NCBI GenBank assembly: GCA_964399635.1
Contig: CAYNRU010000037.1
Coordinates: 1-64,000, forward strand
DNA length: 64,000 bases
Direction of reading: 5' to 3'
Source of the DNA: UBA4615 sp964399635
Lineage (GTDB): Bacteria > Pseudomonadota > Gammaproteobacteria > Burkholderiales > Burkholderiaceae_E
Shown here: positions 52,018-62,513 of the stretch, piece after piece
How positions within the stretch are numbered: the stretch's first letter is position 1
Layout: every line of letters starts with the position of its first letter
Made by a program: the position numbers and the translations under genes
Notes under the pieces: generated by a model
The model's input: the letters and a program-made list of their open reading frames with translations, nothing else
The model's database searches: none
What the model was told of the DNA's origin: nothing

Positions 52018-52869
52018 CTAGAGTCGCCGCACGCTGTGGCGCTCGCCGGTCGAGCCTCTGTTCAGGCCCACCAGATTCCGCGAGGCCGGGTTGCCGCCGA
52101 TGCGGTCGTCGAGCCGAGCGCCTCCGGCCAGCAGGCCGCCGTCCACCACGATGTTCTCGCCGGTGATGAACATGGCGTCGTCGCCGGCGAGAAACGCCAT
52201 CACCCCCGCGATGTGGTCCGGTTCGCCAGGATCCGGCCAGGGCTGGATTTCCTGCATCGCAGCCCAGACGTCCCGGCCGCCTGACTCGGCGAGCGGCGTG
52301 CGAACCACGCCGGGCGACACGCTGTTGACCCGGATGCGGTGCGGCGCCAGCTCGAGCGCCGCGGCGCGGGTCAAATTCAGCACCGCGGCCTTCGCCGCGG
52401 AGTAGGCCTGCGGCCCGCTGCCGCCGGATATTCCGGCGATCGATCCGGTGTTGACGATCGTGCCGCCGCCCTGCGCCTTCATGACCCGCGCACCGTGCTT
52501 GATGCCGAGGAACACGCCGCGCACCAGCACCGCGAAGGTGTGGTCCCAGTCGGCCACCTCGATGTCGGTGATCGGCCCGAAGGCGCCGCCGATGCCGGCG
52601 TTGTTGATCACGCAGTCGAGACGGCCGATGCGATCGACCGCGAGGTCGACCGCGGCCGCGACCTCGGCCTCGACCGAGACGTCGGCGCGCACGAAAAGCG
52701 CCTGCGCACCGTCCGTGCACAACCCCGCCCAATGCGACCGCAGCGCCTCACCCGCCGCCGCGTTGTAGTCGGACGCGACGACGCTCCAGCCATCGCGCAG
52801 GAAGCGGTCGACCGCGGCGAGCCCGATGCCGCTCGCCGCCCCGGTGATCAGCACGCATCGGGTGCCCAT
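52018..52869 (-). CDS. SDR-family oxidoreductase, end of liv operon
   Basis: A 283-residue classical SDR. It has CVLITGAASGIGLAAVD, the VINNAGIGG block, NTGSIAGISGGSG with catalytic Ser, and YSAAKAA with Tyr/Lys. The PGVVRTPLAE segment is typical, followed by the VDGG. It starts 6 nt after the binding-protein stop and is the last gene of the seven-gene minus-strand operon, so it likely acts on the imported acid after CoA activation. Confidence 0.88.
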   Translation of the reverse strand: MGTRCVLITGAASGIGLAAVDRFLRDGWSVVASDYNAAAGEALRSHWAGLCTDGAQALFVRADVSVEAEVAAAVDLAVDRIGRLDCVINNAGIGGAFGPITDIEVADWDHTFAVLVRGVFLGIKHGARVMKAQGGGTIVNTGSIAGISGGSGPQAYSAAKAAVLNLTRAAALELAPHRIRVNSVSPGVVRTPLAESGGRDVWAAMQEIQPWPDPGEPDHIAGVMAFLAGDDAMFITGENIVVDGGLLAGGARLDDRIGGNPASRNLVGLNRGSTGERHSVRRL

Positions 52870-52875
52870 CGTGGA

Positions 52876-54063
52876 TCAGGGCTTGGGCATCGGGGCCACG
52901 CGGACCCACTGACGACCCTTGACCTGGAACAGCACCGACTCGCGCGAGCTGAAGTGCTGCTCGGAGGTGAAGCTGTGGGCCGGGCCGCCGAACGCATCGG
53001 GATGGTTCTTGATGGTCTCGAGCGCCGCCACCAGCGTCTTGGTGGTCAGGTTGGGGCCGACCTTCTGCAGCGCGGCAAACGTCAGGTCCATCGCGTTGTA
53101 GCCGAAGCCGACCTGGATCGTCGGCTCGATGTTGTAGCGCTCGCGGTAGGCCTTCATGAAGGCGGCGGCCTGCGGCGTCACGGTCTTCTCGTTGGGCACG
53201 TCGAACAGACCGACCGTGTAGTAGCCCTCGGTCGCGCCGCCCTCGGCGCTCGAGATCGTCAGGTCGTAGCTGGCCGCGGTGCCGACGAAGTCGACGTCGT
53301 TCCAGCCGATCTTGCGCGCGGTGGTGTAGGCGATGATCGTGTCGCGCACGATCGAGCCCATCGTCACCAGGTCGCACTTGGCCTCGCGCAGCCGGTTGAT
53401 CGCGACGGTGAAGTCGGTATCGGTCGGTCGATGGGACGACGATGCCGCGAGGTCCTTGCCCATGATCTTGAGCTGCGCGAGCGCGCCGCCGTGGATCTCG
53501 CGACCGAAGTCGGTGTCCTGGTACATCGAGCAGACGACCTTCTTGCCGCGGGTCTCGACGAACCACTTGACCGCACCGCGGATCTGGTCGGGATACGACG
53601 CATACATCACGAACTTCAGCGGGTGCAGCGGCTCGGCCATCGCGCGCGCCCAGGTCACCGGGAACAGGTTGGGTACGCCGGCCTTCAGCTGCGTGGGCAG
53701 CGCCGCGTTGTTCATCGGCGTGCCCGCGGCACCGATCATCGCGAAGATCTTGTCGGAATTGACCAGCTTGTTGACCGCCTGCACCGCGCGCGGCACCTGG
53801 TAGCCGTTGTCCTCGATCACCAGCTTGATCTTGCGGCCATGGATGCCGCCGGCCGCGTTGATCTGCTCGACCCGCAGCCGCGCGACGTTGGCAACCGGCA
53901 CACCGAAGCTGGCCGCGACGCCCGACAGGTCGGTGTGCATGCCCAGCACGATTTCGTTCTTGGTGACGCCCTGCGTGTTCCAGACCACGTCCTGGGCGAT
54001 GCCGGCGACGGGCGCCCCCGCGATCATGCCGGCCAGCAGCATCGGAATGCGAATCGACTTCAT
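52876..54063 (-). CDS. livK: LivK-like ABC substrate-binding protein
   Basis: A 395-residue type-I periplasmic binding protein. It has a signal peptide (MLLAGMIAGAPVAGIAQ), then VTKNEIVLGMHTDLSGVAAS, the GRKIKLVIEDNGYQVPRA block and a long two-lobe fold. It belongs to the HAAT family. In operons with an acyl-CoA ligase it usually binds an aromatic or branched carboxylic acid rather than leucine. It is downstream of the ligase, the usual position in such operons. Confidence 0.9.
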   Translation of the reverse strand: MKSIRIPMLLAGMIAGAPVAGIAQDVVWNTQGVTKNEIVLGMHTDLSGVAASFGVPVANVARLRVEQINAAGGIHGRKIKLVIEDNGYQVPRAVQAVNKLVNSDKIFAMIGAAGTPMNNAALPTQLKAGVPNLFPVTWARAMAEPLHPLKFVMYASYPDQIRGAVKWFVETRGKKVVCSMYQDTDFGREIHGGALAQLKIMGKDLAASSSHRPTDTDFTVAINRLREAKCDLVTMGSIVRDTIIAYTTARKIGWNDVDFVGTAASYDLTISSAEGGATEGYYTVGLFDVPNEKTVTPQAAAFMKAYRERYNIEPTIQVGFGYNAMDLTFAALQKVGPNLTTKTLVAALETIKNHPDAFGGPAHSFTSEQHFSSRESVLFQVKGRQWVRVAPMPKP

Positions 54064-54116
54064 GCCGTTCTCCTCGTTGTGGTGTGTTGCGCGGTGTCCG
54101 CGCGGCTATCGTTCTT

Positions 54117-55972
54117 TCAACCCGTGTACATCTGATCGATCAGGGGCGCGTACTTCTCGTTCACGTGCTTGCGCTTGAGCTTCATCGTCGGCGTCAGCTC
54201 CTCGTCCTCGGCGGTGAGCAGCGTGTCGATCAGCCGGAACGCCTTGATCGACTCGACCCGTGCGACGGTCCTGTTGACCTTCTCGATCTCGCCCCAGATC
54301 AGGTCCTTGACCTCCTGCGCGGCGCACAGGGAGGCGTAATGGGTGAACGGCACGTTGCGGTCCTGGGCGTACTTGACCACGTTCTCGTGGTCGATCATCA
54401 CCAGGCAGCTCAGGAACTTGCGCCGGTCGCCGATCACCACCGCGTCGGAGATGTACGGCGAGAACTTCAGCTGGTTCTCGATCTCCGAGGGGGTGATGTT
54501 CTTGCCGCCCGCGGTGATGATGATGTCCTTGATGCGGTCGGTGATCTTCACGTAGCCGTCCGCATCGATCGAACCGACGTCGCCGGTGTGCAGCCAGCCG
54601 TCGCGATCGACGGTCTCGGCGGTCTTCTCGGGATTGTTCAGGTAGCCCTTGAACACGTGCGGGCCACGCACCAGGATCTCGCCCTGCTCCGAGAGGCGCA
54701 CCTCGGTGTCGGGCATCGCCAGGCCGACACTGCCGAGCTTCTTGCGCGCCGGCATCACGGTCGCCAGCCCGCAGCATTCGGTCTGACCGTAGATCTCGCG
54801 CATCTCCAGGCCGAGCGCGAGGTACCAGCGGATCAATTCGGGCGACACCGGTGCGGCGCCGGTGCCCAGGATGCGCGCCCGGTCCAGGCCGAGCCAGATC
54901 TTGATGTTGCGCAGCACCGTCCGGTCGGCGATGCGGAACGCGAGCGCCAGCGACGCGGGCACCGGCTTGCCGGCGAGCTTCAGGTCGGCGACGCGGTAGC
55001 CGATCTTGATCGCCAGGTCGTAGGCGCGGCGGCCGATCCAGATCGCCTCGGACATCCGGATCGAGATCTCGGAGTAGAACTTCTCCCAGATCCGCGGCAC
55101 CGCGAAGAAGAAGGTCGGCGCGACCTCGCGGATGTTCTCGGGGACCGTGTCGGGGCGCTCGGCGAAGTTGATCGTCGCACCGGTCTTGAGCGAGTACATC
55201 ACCGAGAACTTGCGTTCGGCGATGTGGCACAGCGGCAGGAACGACAGCAGCTGGTCGGCGGGCGAGAGGTCGATCAGGGCCTCGCTCTTCGAGACCTGGT
55301 AGATCATGTTCCGATGCGACATCAGCGCGCCCTTCGGCGCCCCGGTGGTGCCCGAGGTGTAGATCAGCACGGCACCGTCCTCGGGGCGCGCCATCGCCAC
55401 CTCCGCCTCCCACAGCGCATGGTCGCCCTCCCCCGCCGCCAGCAGGTCGTCGAACGACATCACCTGCGGGTCCGAGAAGTCGGCCAGCCCATCCATGTCG
55501 AACACGACGACCTTGCGCAGCGTCGGGCAGTTGGCGCGGACCTCGAGGATCTTGTCGAGCTGCTCCTCGTTCTCGACGAACAGGAAGCGGGTGGCGCTGT
55601 CGCGGACCAGGTACTCGAGCTGCCGGGCGGAATCGGTGGTGTAGACACCGTTGGTGATGCCGCCCATCCCCATCACGGCCATGTCGGTGTACAGCCACTC
55701 GGGCACGTTCTCCGAGAGCACCGACACCACGTCGCCGCGCTGCAGACCGAGGCGGCGCAGCGCGATGCCGACACGGCGTGCGCGCTCGCCGTACTGCGCC
55801 CAGCTGATCGAGCGCCAGATGCCGAAGTCCTTCTCGCGCATCGCCGTCGCGTCGCCGCGCTCGCGCGACTTCTTCCAGAACAGCGCCGGGATCGTCGTGC
55901 AGCCGTCGACGTCGTAGACCCGCGCGCTCGGCGCGGTGCCCTGCGACCCGGCTGCGGCCAGGGTGTCGGTGC

Positions 55973-55982
<10 letters not shown>
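54117..55982 (-). CDS. AMP-dependent acyl-CoA synthetase (FadD/long-chain type)
   Basis: A 621-residue ligase. It has the phosphate loop LIYTSGTTGAPKGALMSHRN, the EIYGQTECCGLA block, HTGDVGSIDADGYVKITDRI and a C-terminal catalytic Lys in LTPTMKLKRKHV. It is of the long FadD15/FACL type. The start could be 56000, 55982 or 55976 (ATGA with livF); 55982 has GGAAG upstream. It sits within the liv operon and presumably traps the imported acid as its CoA ester. Confidence 0.9.
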
Positions 55983-56756
<774 letters not shown>

Positions 56757-56776
<20 letters not shown>

Positions 56777-57515
56777 GCGCGACCTCCGGATGGTTGAGGA
56801 CTTCCGACGGCGAGCCCATCGCGAGCATGCGGCCGGTGTTGATCGCGAGCACCCGGTCGGACACGTCGCTGACCAGGCGCATGTCGTGCTCGACCAGCAG
56901 CACGGTGATGCCGCGCAGCGTCTTGATGTCGTGGATCCAGAACGCCAGGTCCTCGGTCTCCTCGGGATTGAGCCCCGAGGACGGCTCGTCGAGCAGGATC
57001 AGGCTCGGCTCCATGCACAGCGCACGCGCGATCTCGGCGACCTTGCGCACGCCGTAGGGCAGGTCGCGGATCGGCTTGTCGCGGTAGCGCTGCAGGTCGA
57101 GGAAGTCGATCACGTCCTCGACCTTGTCGCGGTGGTGCAGCTCGGCCTCGCGCACGCCGCGGGTGAACAGCCCGTCGGCGAACAGCGTCGAGTCGGTGTG
57201 CACATGCCGGCCGACCAGCAGGTTGCGCAGCAGCGTGGCGTTCTCGAACAGCTCGATGTTCTGGAAGGTCCGGGCGATGCCGAGCCGCGCGATCTTGTGC
57301 GGGCGCAGTGCAGTGATGTCCTGGTCCTTGAAGACCAGCGTGCCCTCGGTGGGATCGTAGATCCGGCTGATCAGGTTGAAGATGGTCGTCTTGCCGGCGC
57401 CGTTGGGCCCGATCAGCGAGAAGACCTCCCGCTCGCGCACCTCGAAGCTGACGCCATCGACGACCTTGTTGCCGCCGAAGCTCATGCCCAGACCGTTGAC
57501 CGCGAAGAACGTCAC
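56757..57515 (-). CDS. livG: LivG-like ABC ATPase
   Basis: A 252-residue ATPase. It has Walker A GPNGAGKTT, the ARTFQNIELF block, an unusual signature PYGVRKV where LSGGxxx is normal (frequent in LivG), and Walker B LILLDEPSSGLNP. The C-terminal HPEVARAYLGS is the LivG hallmark. Start GTG at 57515 overlaps the livM stop by 4 nt. Confidence 0.93.
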
Positions 57516-58588
57516 CGCAGCCGCTCCGTCTTCATGTAGGCCTTCTGACGCACGAAGGTCGATCGCTTGTACATCGGGAAGATCGAGAAGAAGTACTTGA
57601 TCTTCTGCCACCAGCCGTTGATTCCGGCCGGCTCGAACAGCACGAACAGCGCCAGCAGCAGCCCGTACAGGCCGACCTCGAGCGAGGGCTGGTTGGCGAG
57701 CCAGCCGGGCAGCCAGTCGCGCACAAACGCCAGGGCCGTCGGCAGCAGCACGATGAACAGCGCGCCGAACACCGCGCCGTGCATCGAGCCGATCCCGCCG
57801 ATCAGCACCAGCATCAGCAGTTGGATCGACAGCAGCGGCGAGAAGGACTCGGGCGTCAGGAACCCGACCTTGTGGCCGAACAGCGCGCCCATGATTCCGC
57901 AGTAGAAGGCGCTGATGCCGAACGCAGACACCTTGGCGCGCGAGACCGCGATGCCCATGCTCTGCGCGGCGATCTCGCTGTCGCGCACCGCGATCCAGGC
58001 GCGCCCGGTGGGCGCGCGCAGCAGGTTCACCGCGAACGCGAACATCCCCACCGCGAGGGCCAGGCAGAGGTAGTAGAACGGGACCGTGCCCTCGAACGAG
58101 TAGCCGAACATCGTGGGCGGCGGCATCGCGTAGCCGCTGAAGCCGCCGGTGACCGACTCCCAGCGGACGAACACCTGCTCGATGATCGCCGCCATCGACA
58201 GCGATGCGATCGCGAGGTAGATGCCGTGCATCCGCAGCGCGGGCACGCCGACCGCAAGCCCGACCGCCGCGGCGATCGTCCCCGCCAGCGGCAGCGACAG
58301 CAGCATCGGCATACCGATCTTCAGCAGGAAGCCCTGCGCGTACGCGCCGATGCCGACAAACGCGGCGTGGCCGAGCGACACCTGCCCGGTGAAGCCGACC
58401 AGCAGCATCATGCCGACGCCGCCGATGGCCCAGATCAGCACCAGCGACGCCTCGCCGACCAGGTAGTTGGACATGACCCACGGCGCAGCAACCAGCGCGA
58501 CCGCCAGCAGCGCGTACCAGAACGCGACGCTGCGGTCCTCGAACCAGCGGATGTCGATCAGGTAGTTGGTCTTGAACAGGACTCGCAC
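57512..58588 (-). CDS. livM: LivM-like ABC permease
   Basis: A 358-residue permease with 8-9 membrane helices. It has GFTGQVSLGHAAFVGIGAY, the GIYLAIASLSMA block and the docking loop RDSEIAAQSMGIAVSRAKVSAF. A C-terminal tail of about 40 residues (WQKIKYFFSIFPMYKRSTF) extends past the last helix. GTG at 58588 lies 4 nt after the livH stop; an in-frame ATG at 58618 is less likely because it is inside livH. Confidence 0.92.
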   Translation of the reverse strand: MRVLFKTNYLIDIRWFEDRSVAFWYALLAVALVAAPWVMSNYLVGEASLVLIWAIGGVGMMLLVGFTGQVSLGHAAFVGIGAYAQGFLLKIGMPMLLSLPLAGTIAAAVGLAVGVPALRMHGIYLAIASLSMAAIIEQVFVRWESVTGGFSGYAMPPPTMFGYSFEGTVPFYYLCLALAVGMFAFAVNLLRAPTGRAWIAVRDSEIAAQSMGIAVSRAKVSAFGISAFYCGIMGALFGHKVGFLTPESFSPLLSIQLLMLVLIGGIGSMHGAVFGALFIVLLPTALAFVRDWLPGWLANQPSLEVGLYGLLLALFVLFEPAGINGWWQKIKYFFSIFPMYKRSTFVRQKAYMKTERLR

Positions 58589-58592
58589 GACG

Positions 58593-59465
58593 TCAGACCT
58601 TCTTGCGGCCGACCGCACCGAACAGGCCCTGGGGGCGCAGCACGAGCACGGCGAGCAGGATCACGTGGGGCACCACGTCGCGCAGCGTCTCCTCGACGAA
58701 GGCCGCCGCCAGAAGCTCGACGATGCCCACGATCGCCCCGCCCACCAGCGCGCCCGGGATCGAGCCGAAGCCGCCGAGCACCGCTGCTGCCAGCGCGCGC
58801 AACGCGATGTTGCCCATGTTGGGATCGATCAGGCTGACCGGCGCGATCAGCACGCCCGCGACCGTCGAGACCGCCGCCGCCAGCGCCCACACCGCCGACA
58901 GCAGCCGCTTGACCGGCATGCCCATCACGTAGGCGGCGAGCTGGTTCTGCGACGCGGCCTGCATCGCGACGCCGGCCCGGGTCGAGGTGAAGAACAGGTA
59001 CAGCAGCGCACACAGCACGACCGTGCCGCCGATGATCGACAGGTAGGTCGTCGAGACGGGTACCCCGCCCAGCGACGCCATCCCGCCGCTGAACGGCGAG
59101 GCCATCGTGCGCGTGTCGGGCCCGAAGCCCATGGTCACCGCAGTGCGCAGCACCATGCCGATGCCGATCGTCAGCATCACCGTCGCGAACTGCGGCTGGC
59201 CGATCACCCGGCGCACGATCGCCGCATCGATCGCCCAGCCGACGGCCGCGGTCAGCAGCACCGCGCACAGCAGACCGAGCCAGAACCCGAGCCCCAGCCC
59301 GGTGCTGAACCACAGCGCGAAGAACGCGCCGAGCATCAGCATGTCGCCCTGCGCGAAGTTGACGACTTCGGCCGCCTTGTAGATCAGCACGAAACCCAGC
59401 GCGACCAGGCCGTACACGCAGCCCGTGGCCAGTCCGGCGATCAGCAGCTGGAGGAATTCCGTCAT
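58593..59465 (-). CDS. livH: LivH-like ABC permease
   Basis: A 290-residue permease with eight helices. It has GLVALGFVLIYKAAEVVNFAQGDMLMLGAF, the characteristic N-terminal block, and the docking loop ASQNQLAAYVMGMPVKRLLS. First large gene of the liv operon. There is no Shine-Dalgarno directly before its ATG (59465), but the stop of a short upstream ORF overlaps it, so its translation probably depends on that ORF. Confidence 0.92.
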   Translation of the reverse strand: MTEFLQLLIAGLATGCVYGLVALGFVLIYKAAEVVNFAQGDMLMLGAFFALWFSTGLGLGFWLGLLCAVLLTAAVGWAIDAAIVRRVIGQPQFATVMLTIGIGMVLRTAVTMGFGPDTRTMASPFSGGMASLGGVPVSTTYLSIIGGTVVLCALLYLFFTSTRAGVAMQAASQNQLAAYVMGMPVKRLLSAVWALAAAVSTVAGVLIAPVSLIDPNMGNIALRALAAAVLGGFGSIPGALVGGAIVGIVELLAAAFVEETLRDVVPHVILLAVLVLRPQGLFGAVGRKKV

Positions 59466-59533
59466 GGCCGCGGCATCGCGGCGAACGCGCCCGAGCTGAC
59501 GCCAAGGCATGCGATTGCCGCCAGACGCATCAT
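59462..59533 (-). CDS. Leader ORF overlapping livH, 23 residues
   Basis: ATG at 59533 is preceded 3-4 nt away by GGAGGAGA, the best Shine-Dalgarno in the region. The frame encodes MMRLAAIACLGV then a short small-residue stretch ending AMPRP. It looks like a signal-peptide start, with an AFA-A type site. Its TGA overlaps the livH ATG (ATGA). It could be a coupling leader or the start of an otherwise lost exported protein. Confidence 0.5.
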   Translation of the reverse strand: MMRLAAIACLGVSSGAFAAMPRP

Positions 59534-59554
59534 GTTCTCCTCCATTTGCGCCGG

Positions 59555-59587
59555 ATCATGAACAAGGATGAACTGCGCGTCAACTTT
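59555..59587 (-). promoter_or_regulatory. Promoter of the liv operon
   Basis: On the minus strand TTGACG (59583-59578), 17-nt spacer, CATGAT (59560-59555) forms a promoter. The -35 is embedded in AAAGTTGACG (59587-59578), a 10-mer also found at the oxygenase promoter, which suggests shared control. Confidence 0.5.
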
Positions 59588-59654
59588 ATCCTTTCCTCAT
59601 GCGGCCGACCCTGGATGGGCGCGTCAAGCGCGAGGCGGGCGCCCGACATGCGCC

Positions 59655-60314
59655 TCATGGCAGGTACAGCCCGCGGATCAGCTTCATGTAGGCCTTGACC
59701 GCCCACCCGGGCATCGGATGGTCCCGCCGCCCCCGGCGCTGGTGCCGCATGCTCAGGTAGTGGCGGGCGCCCATCAGCATGTAGACGACCGACTCGAGCT
59801 CGCGCCGCGTGAAGGCGGTGATCTCGCCGCGGCCGCGCGCGCCCTGCAGCAGCCGCGCGTAGTTGCCCGCGAGGAGATCGATGTTGGCGCGGTGGGCGGC
59901 CGGCGCGAAGGTCTCGGCCTCGTACAGGATCCGGTAGAAAGACGGCACCTTGTGCACGAAGTCGAAGTACGCGCGCATGCTCGCCTCCTCGCGCGCCGGT
60001 TCGGTCGGTGCGTCCGCGGCCGCCGCGCGGATGTGGTCGAGCATCGTGCGCGACAGGGCCGGCAGCAGCTGGTCGAAGAGGTCCTCGCGCGACTCGAAGT
60101 AGTTGTAGAAGGTGCCCTGCGCGACGTGGGCGCGGCGGGTGATCGCGGTCACGGTGGCACCGGTGTAGCCGTGCTCGCCGACGACGTCGCAGGCCGCGTC
60201 GATCAGCGCCTTGCGGGTCGACTCGCGCTGCTCGGCACGGGTCCGGCGCCCGGCGGGCGCTTGGGCGGGCGCCTGGGCGGCCGCCCGCGGGCGCTTTGCT
60301 GCTGTCTGGGTCAA
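59655..60314 (-). CDS. TetR family regulator
   Basis: A 219-residue regulator. The HTH is ATVTAITRRAHVAQGTFYNYF, preceded by a basic, Ala/Pro-rich N-terminus. The ligand domain contains FVHKVPSFYRILYEAETFAP and a YMLMGARHYLSMRH segment. TTG at 60314 is chosen because AGGAG lies 6 nt before it. It sits between the liv operon and the oxygenase gene and likely controls both. Confidence 0.88.
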   Translation of the reverse strand: MTQTAAKRPRAAAQAPAQAPAGRRTRAEQRESTRKALIDAACDVVGEHGYTGATVTAITRRAHVAQGTFYNYFESREDLFDQLLPALSRTMLDHIRAAAADAPTEPAREEASMRAYFDFVHKVPSFYRILYEAETFAPAAHRANIDLLAGNYARLLQGARGRGEITAFTRRELESVVYMLMGARHYLSMRHQRRGRRDHPMPGWAVKAYMKLIRGLYLP

Positions 60315-60379
60315 GGCCGGCTCCTGTCGACGTGGCGCATGCTCGCGGCCCCGCGCGCAGGCTGTCAAGGCAGATCCCG

Positions 60380-60412
60380 AAAGTTGACGGCGTCGTCAGC
60401 GAAGGATATCGT
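60380..60412 (+). promoter_or_regulatory. Oxygenase promoter with overlapping inverted repeat
   Basis: TTGACG (60384-60389), 17-nt spacer, TATCGT (60407-60412) forms a promoter for the oxygenase. The repeat TGACG-GCGT-CGTCA (60385-60398) covers the -35. The 10-mer AAAGTTGACG (60380-60389) is shared with the liv promoter. A TetR operator is likely. Confidence 0.5.
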
Positions 60413-60456
60413 CGGCCGCGATCAGGTCCGTCCGGGCCTGGGCGAGGAGACACGCG

Positions 60457-61626
60457 ATGGAACGGGAACTGCAGGTCACCCTGATGCGCAAGGTGATGGC
60501 GCACATCGACGCCGGCACCACCGACCTGGCCGAGTCCGTCTTCAGGCACCCGGTGTCGAGCTACACCGACCCCGCCCGCCTGGCCCGCGAGCAGTCGCGG
60601 CTCTTCGGGCAGGAGCCGCTGCTGATGGCGATGTCCTGCCAGATCCCCAATGCCGGCGACTACATCACCGACGACCATTCGGGCATCCCGATCGTGGTCG
60701 TGCGGGGCGAGGACGGCATGGTGCGCGCGTTCCGCAACGCCTGCAGGCATCGCGGCGCGCGCGTGGCGCAGGGCGCGGGGTGCAGCAAGGCACTGACCTG
60801 CCCATACCACGGCTGGACCTACGCACTCGACGGTCGGCTCAAGGGCATCCCCGACAAGCGCAGCTTCCCCGGCGTCGATCCGGCGCAGCACGGCCTTCAG
60901 GCGCTGCCGGTGGCCGAGCGCGACGGCATGGTGTGGGTGCGCCCGAGCCCGTCGGCCGACGGCGGCACGTCCCTCGACATCGCCGGGCACCTGGGGCGCC
61001 TCGACGCGGAGCTGGGCTCCTACGGGCTCGCCGGATACCACCACTACGAGACGCGGATCATCCAGCGCAAGATGAACTGGAAGCTGGTGATCGACACCTT
61101 CCTCGAGCCCTACCACCTCGGCGTGCTGCACCGCGACACGGTGGCGCCGCTCTTCATCCACAACCTGTGCGTGTTCGAGCCGATCGGCCCGCACCTGCGC
61201 GAGCTGCTGCCGCGCCAGAGCATCGCGGCGCAGCGCGGCCTGCCGGAGAAGGATTGGGACCTGCTCGCCCACAACACGGTCGTCTACGTGCTGTTCCCGA
61301 ACACCGCGCTGATCGTTCAGGTCGACCACGTCGAGACCTGGCGGATCTTCCCGGTCGAGGGCAAGGTCGACGAATGCGTGATGGAGCTTGCCTTCTTCGT
61401 GCCCAACCCGATCGACTCGGACAGCGCCCGCCGCCACTGGCAGCGCAACATGGACCTGACAATCCGCACGGTGTGCGACGAGGACTTCCCGACCGCCGAG
61501 GGCATGCAGCGCAACTTCGCGCTGGGCACGCCCATGCACGCGTTGATCGGGCGCAACGAGCCCGCGCTCGCGCACTTCGAGCGCACGGTCACCGAGCGGG
61601 TGACTGCCGGCGCGGCGGGGTCCTGA
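60457..61626 (+). CDS. Rieske-type ring-hydroxylating oxygenase, alpha subunit
   Basis: A 389-residue Rieske non-heme iron oxygenase. The [2Fe-2S] ligands are Cys96, His98 (CRHRG) and Cys115, His118 (CPYHGW). The mononuclear iron site is around DTFLEPYHLGVLHRD with His220 and His225. It hydroxylates an aromatic or other unsaturated compound using electrons from a separate reductase, which is not in this window. ATG at 60457. Confidence 0.92.
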   Translation: MERELQVTLMRKVMAHIDAGTTDLAESVFRHPVSSYTDPARLAREQSRLFGQEPLLMAMSCQIPNAGDYITDDHSGIPIVVVRGEDGMVRAFRNACRHRGARVAQGAGCSKALTCPYHGWTYALDGRLKGIPDKRSFPGVDPAQHGLQALPVAERDGMVWVRPSPSADGGTSLDIAGHLGRLDAELGSYGLAGYHHYETRIIQRKMNWKLVIDTFLEPYHLGVLHRDTVAPLFIHNLCVFEPIGPHLRELLPRQSIAAQRGLPEKDWDLLAHNTVVYVLFPNTALIVQVDHVETWRIFPVEGKVDECVMELAFFVPNPIDSDSARRHWQRNMDLTIRTVCDEDFPTAEGMQRNFALGTPMHALIGRNEPALAHFERTVTERVTAGAAGS

Positions 61627-61725
61627 CGGTCCGGCGGCCCGCTGACGGATCGCGCGGCGTGCCGGCGGCGCCGACGCCCCCGCTGCGCCGGCACGCCGCA
61701 GTGCCGCGGTCGGCGCGCGCCTGAC

Positions 61726-62487
61726 ATGCCGATCCTGCGCGAGCGCGTGGGCGACCACGTGGTGGTGGTCACGATCGAGAACCCGGCGCGACGCAACGCG
61801 CTGGGCGAGGCCGAGTTCCGGGGCCTGGCCCTCGCCTGGGACGAGCTGGCCCGCGACCGCCGCGTGCGGGCGGTCGTGGTGCGCGGCGCGGGCGAGCAGG
61901 CCTTCTGCTCCGGGGCGGACCTCTCGGCCGGCCTGGCTGCGCTGCCCGACATCGACGCGCTGATCGACGCGGCGCTGCTCAAGACCGCGTTCTTCCCCAA
62001 GCCGCTGGTGGCGGCCGTCGGCGGCGCCTGCGTGGCAGGCGGCCTGGAGCTCGCGCTGTCGTGCGACATACGGGTCATCGCGGCCAACGCGCGGCTGGGC
62101 CTGCCCGAGGTGCGCTGGGGCATCCTGCCCTCGGGTGGCGCGGCGATGAAGCTGCTCGACATGATCGGCGCGTCGGACGCGATGCGGATGCTGCTGGTGG
62201 GCGAGCTGGTCGACGGCACAGGGGCCGCGGCGATGGGCCTGGGGTCGGTCGCGGCCGATGCCGCGGCGACGCATGCCGAGGCGCTGCGCCTGGCGGGGCT
62301 GATCGCGCAGGCAAGCCCGGTCGCGGTGCAGGCCGCCAAGCGCGCGGCCTTCGAGGCGCGCTGCAAGGCCTACGCGGCCCGCGAGGCCGACGAGCGCCGG
62401 CTGGTGGCCGAGGTCCGCGCGAGCGGCCACATGCGGATCGGCATCGAGGCCTTCCTCGCGCGGCGCGAGCCGCGGTATCCGGACTGA
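61726..62487 (+). CDS. Enoyl-CoA hydratase/isomerase family protein
   Basis: A 253-residue crotonase. It has IENPARRNALGEAEF, the oxyanion loops FCSGADLSAGL and GGACVAGGLELALSCDIRV, and a catalytic Glu at GLPEVRWG. The second Glu position is not conserved, so isomerase or other activity is possible. It follows the Rieske oxygenase by 99 nt and may be co-transcribed. Confidence 0.88.
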   Translation: MPILRERVGDHVVVVTIENPARRNALGEAEFRGLALAWDELARDRRVRAVVVRGAGEQAFCSGADLSAGLAALPDIDALIDAALLKTAFFPKPLVAAVGGACVAGGLELALSCDIRVIAANARLGLPEVRWGILPSGGAAMKLLDMIGASDAMRMLLVGELVDGTGAAAMGLGSVAADAAATHAEALRLAGLIAQASPVAVQAAKRAAFEARCKAYAAREADERRLVAEVRASGHMRIGIEAFLARREPRYPD

Positions 62488-62513
62488 TCCGAGGGGCGGG
62501 GCGCGCTGCCCGT

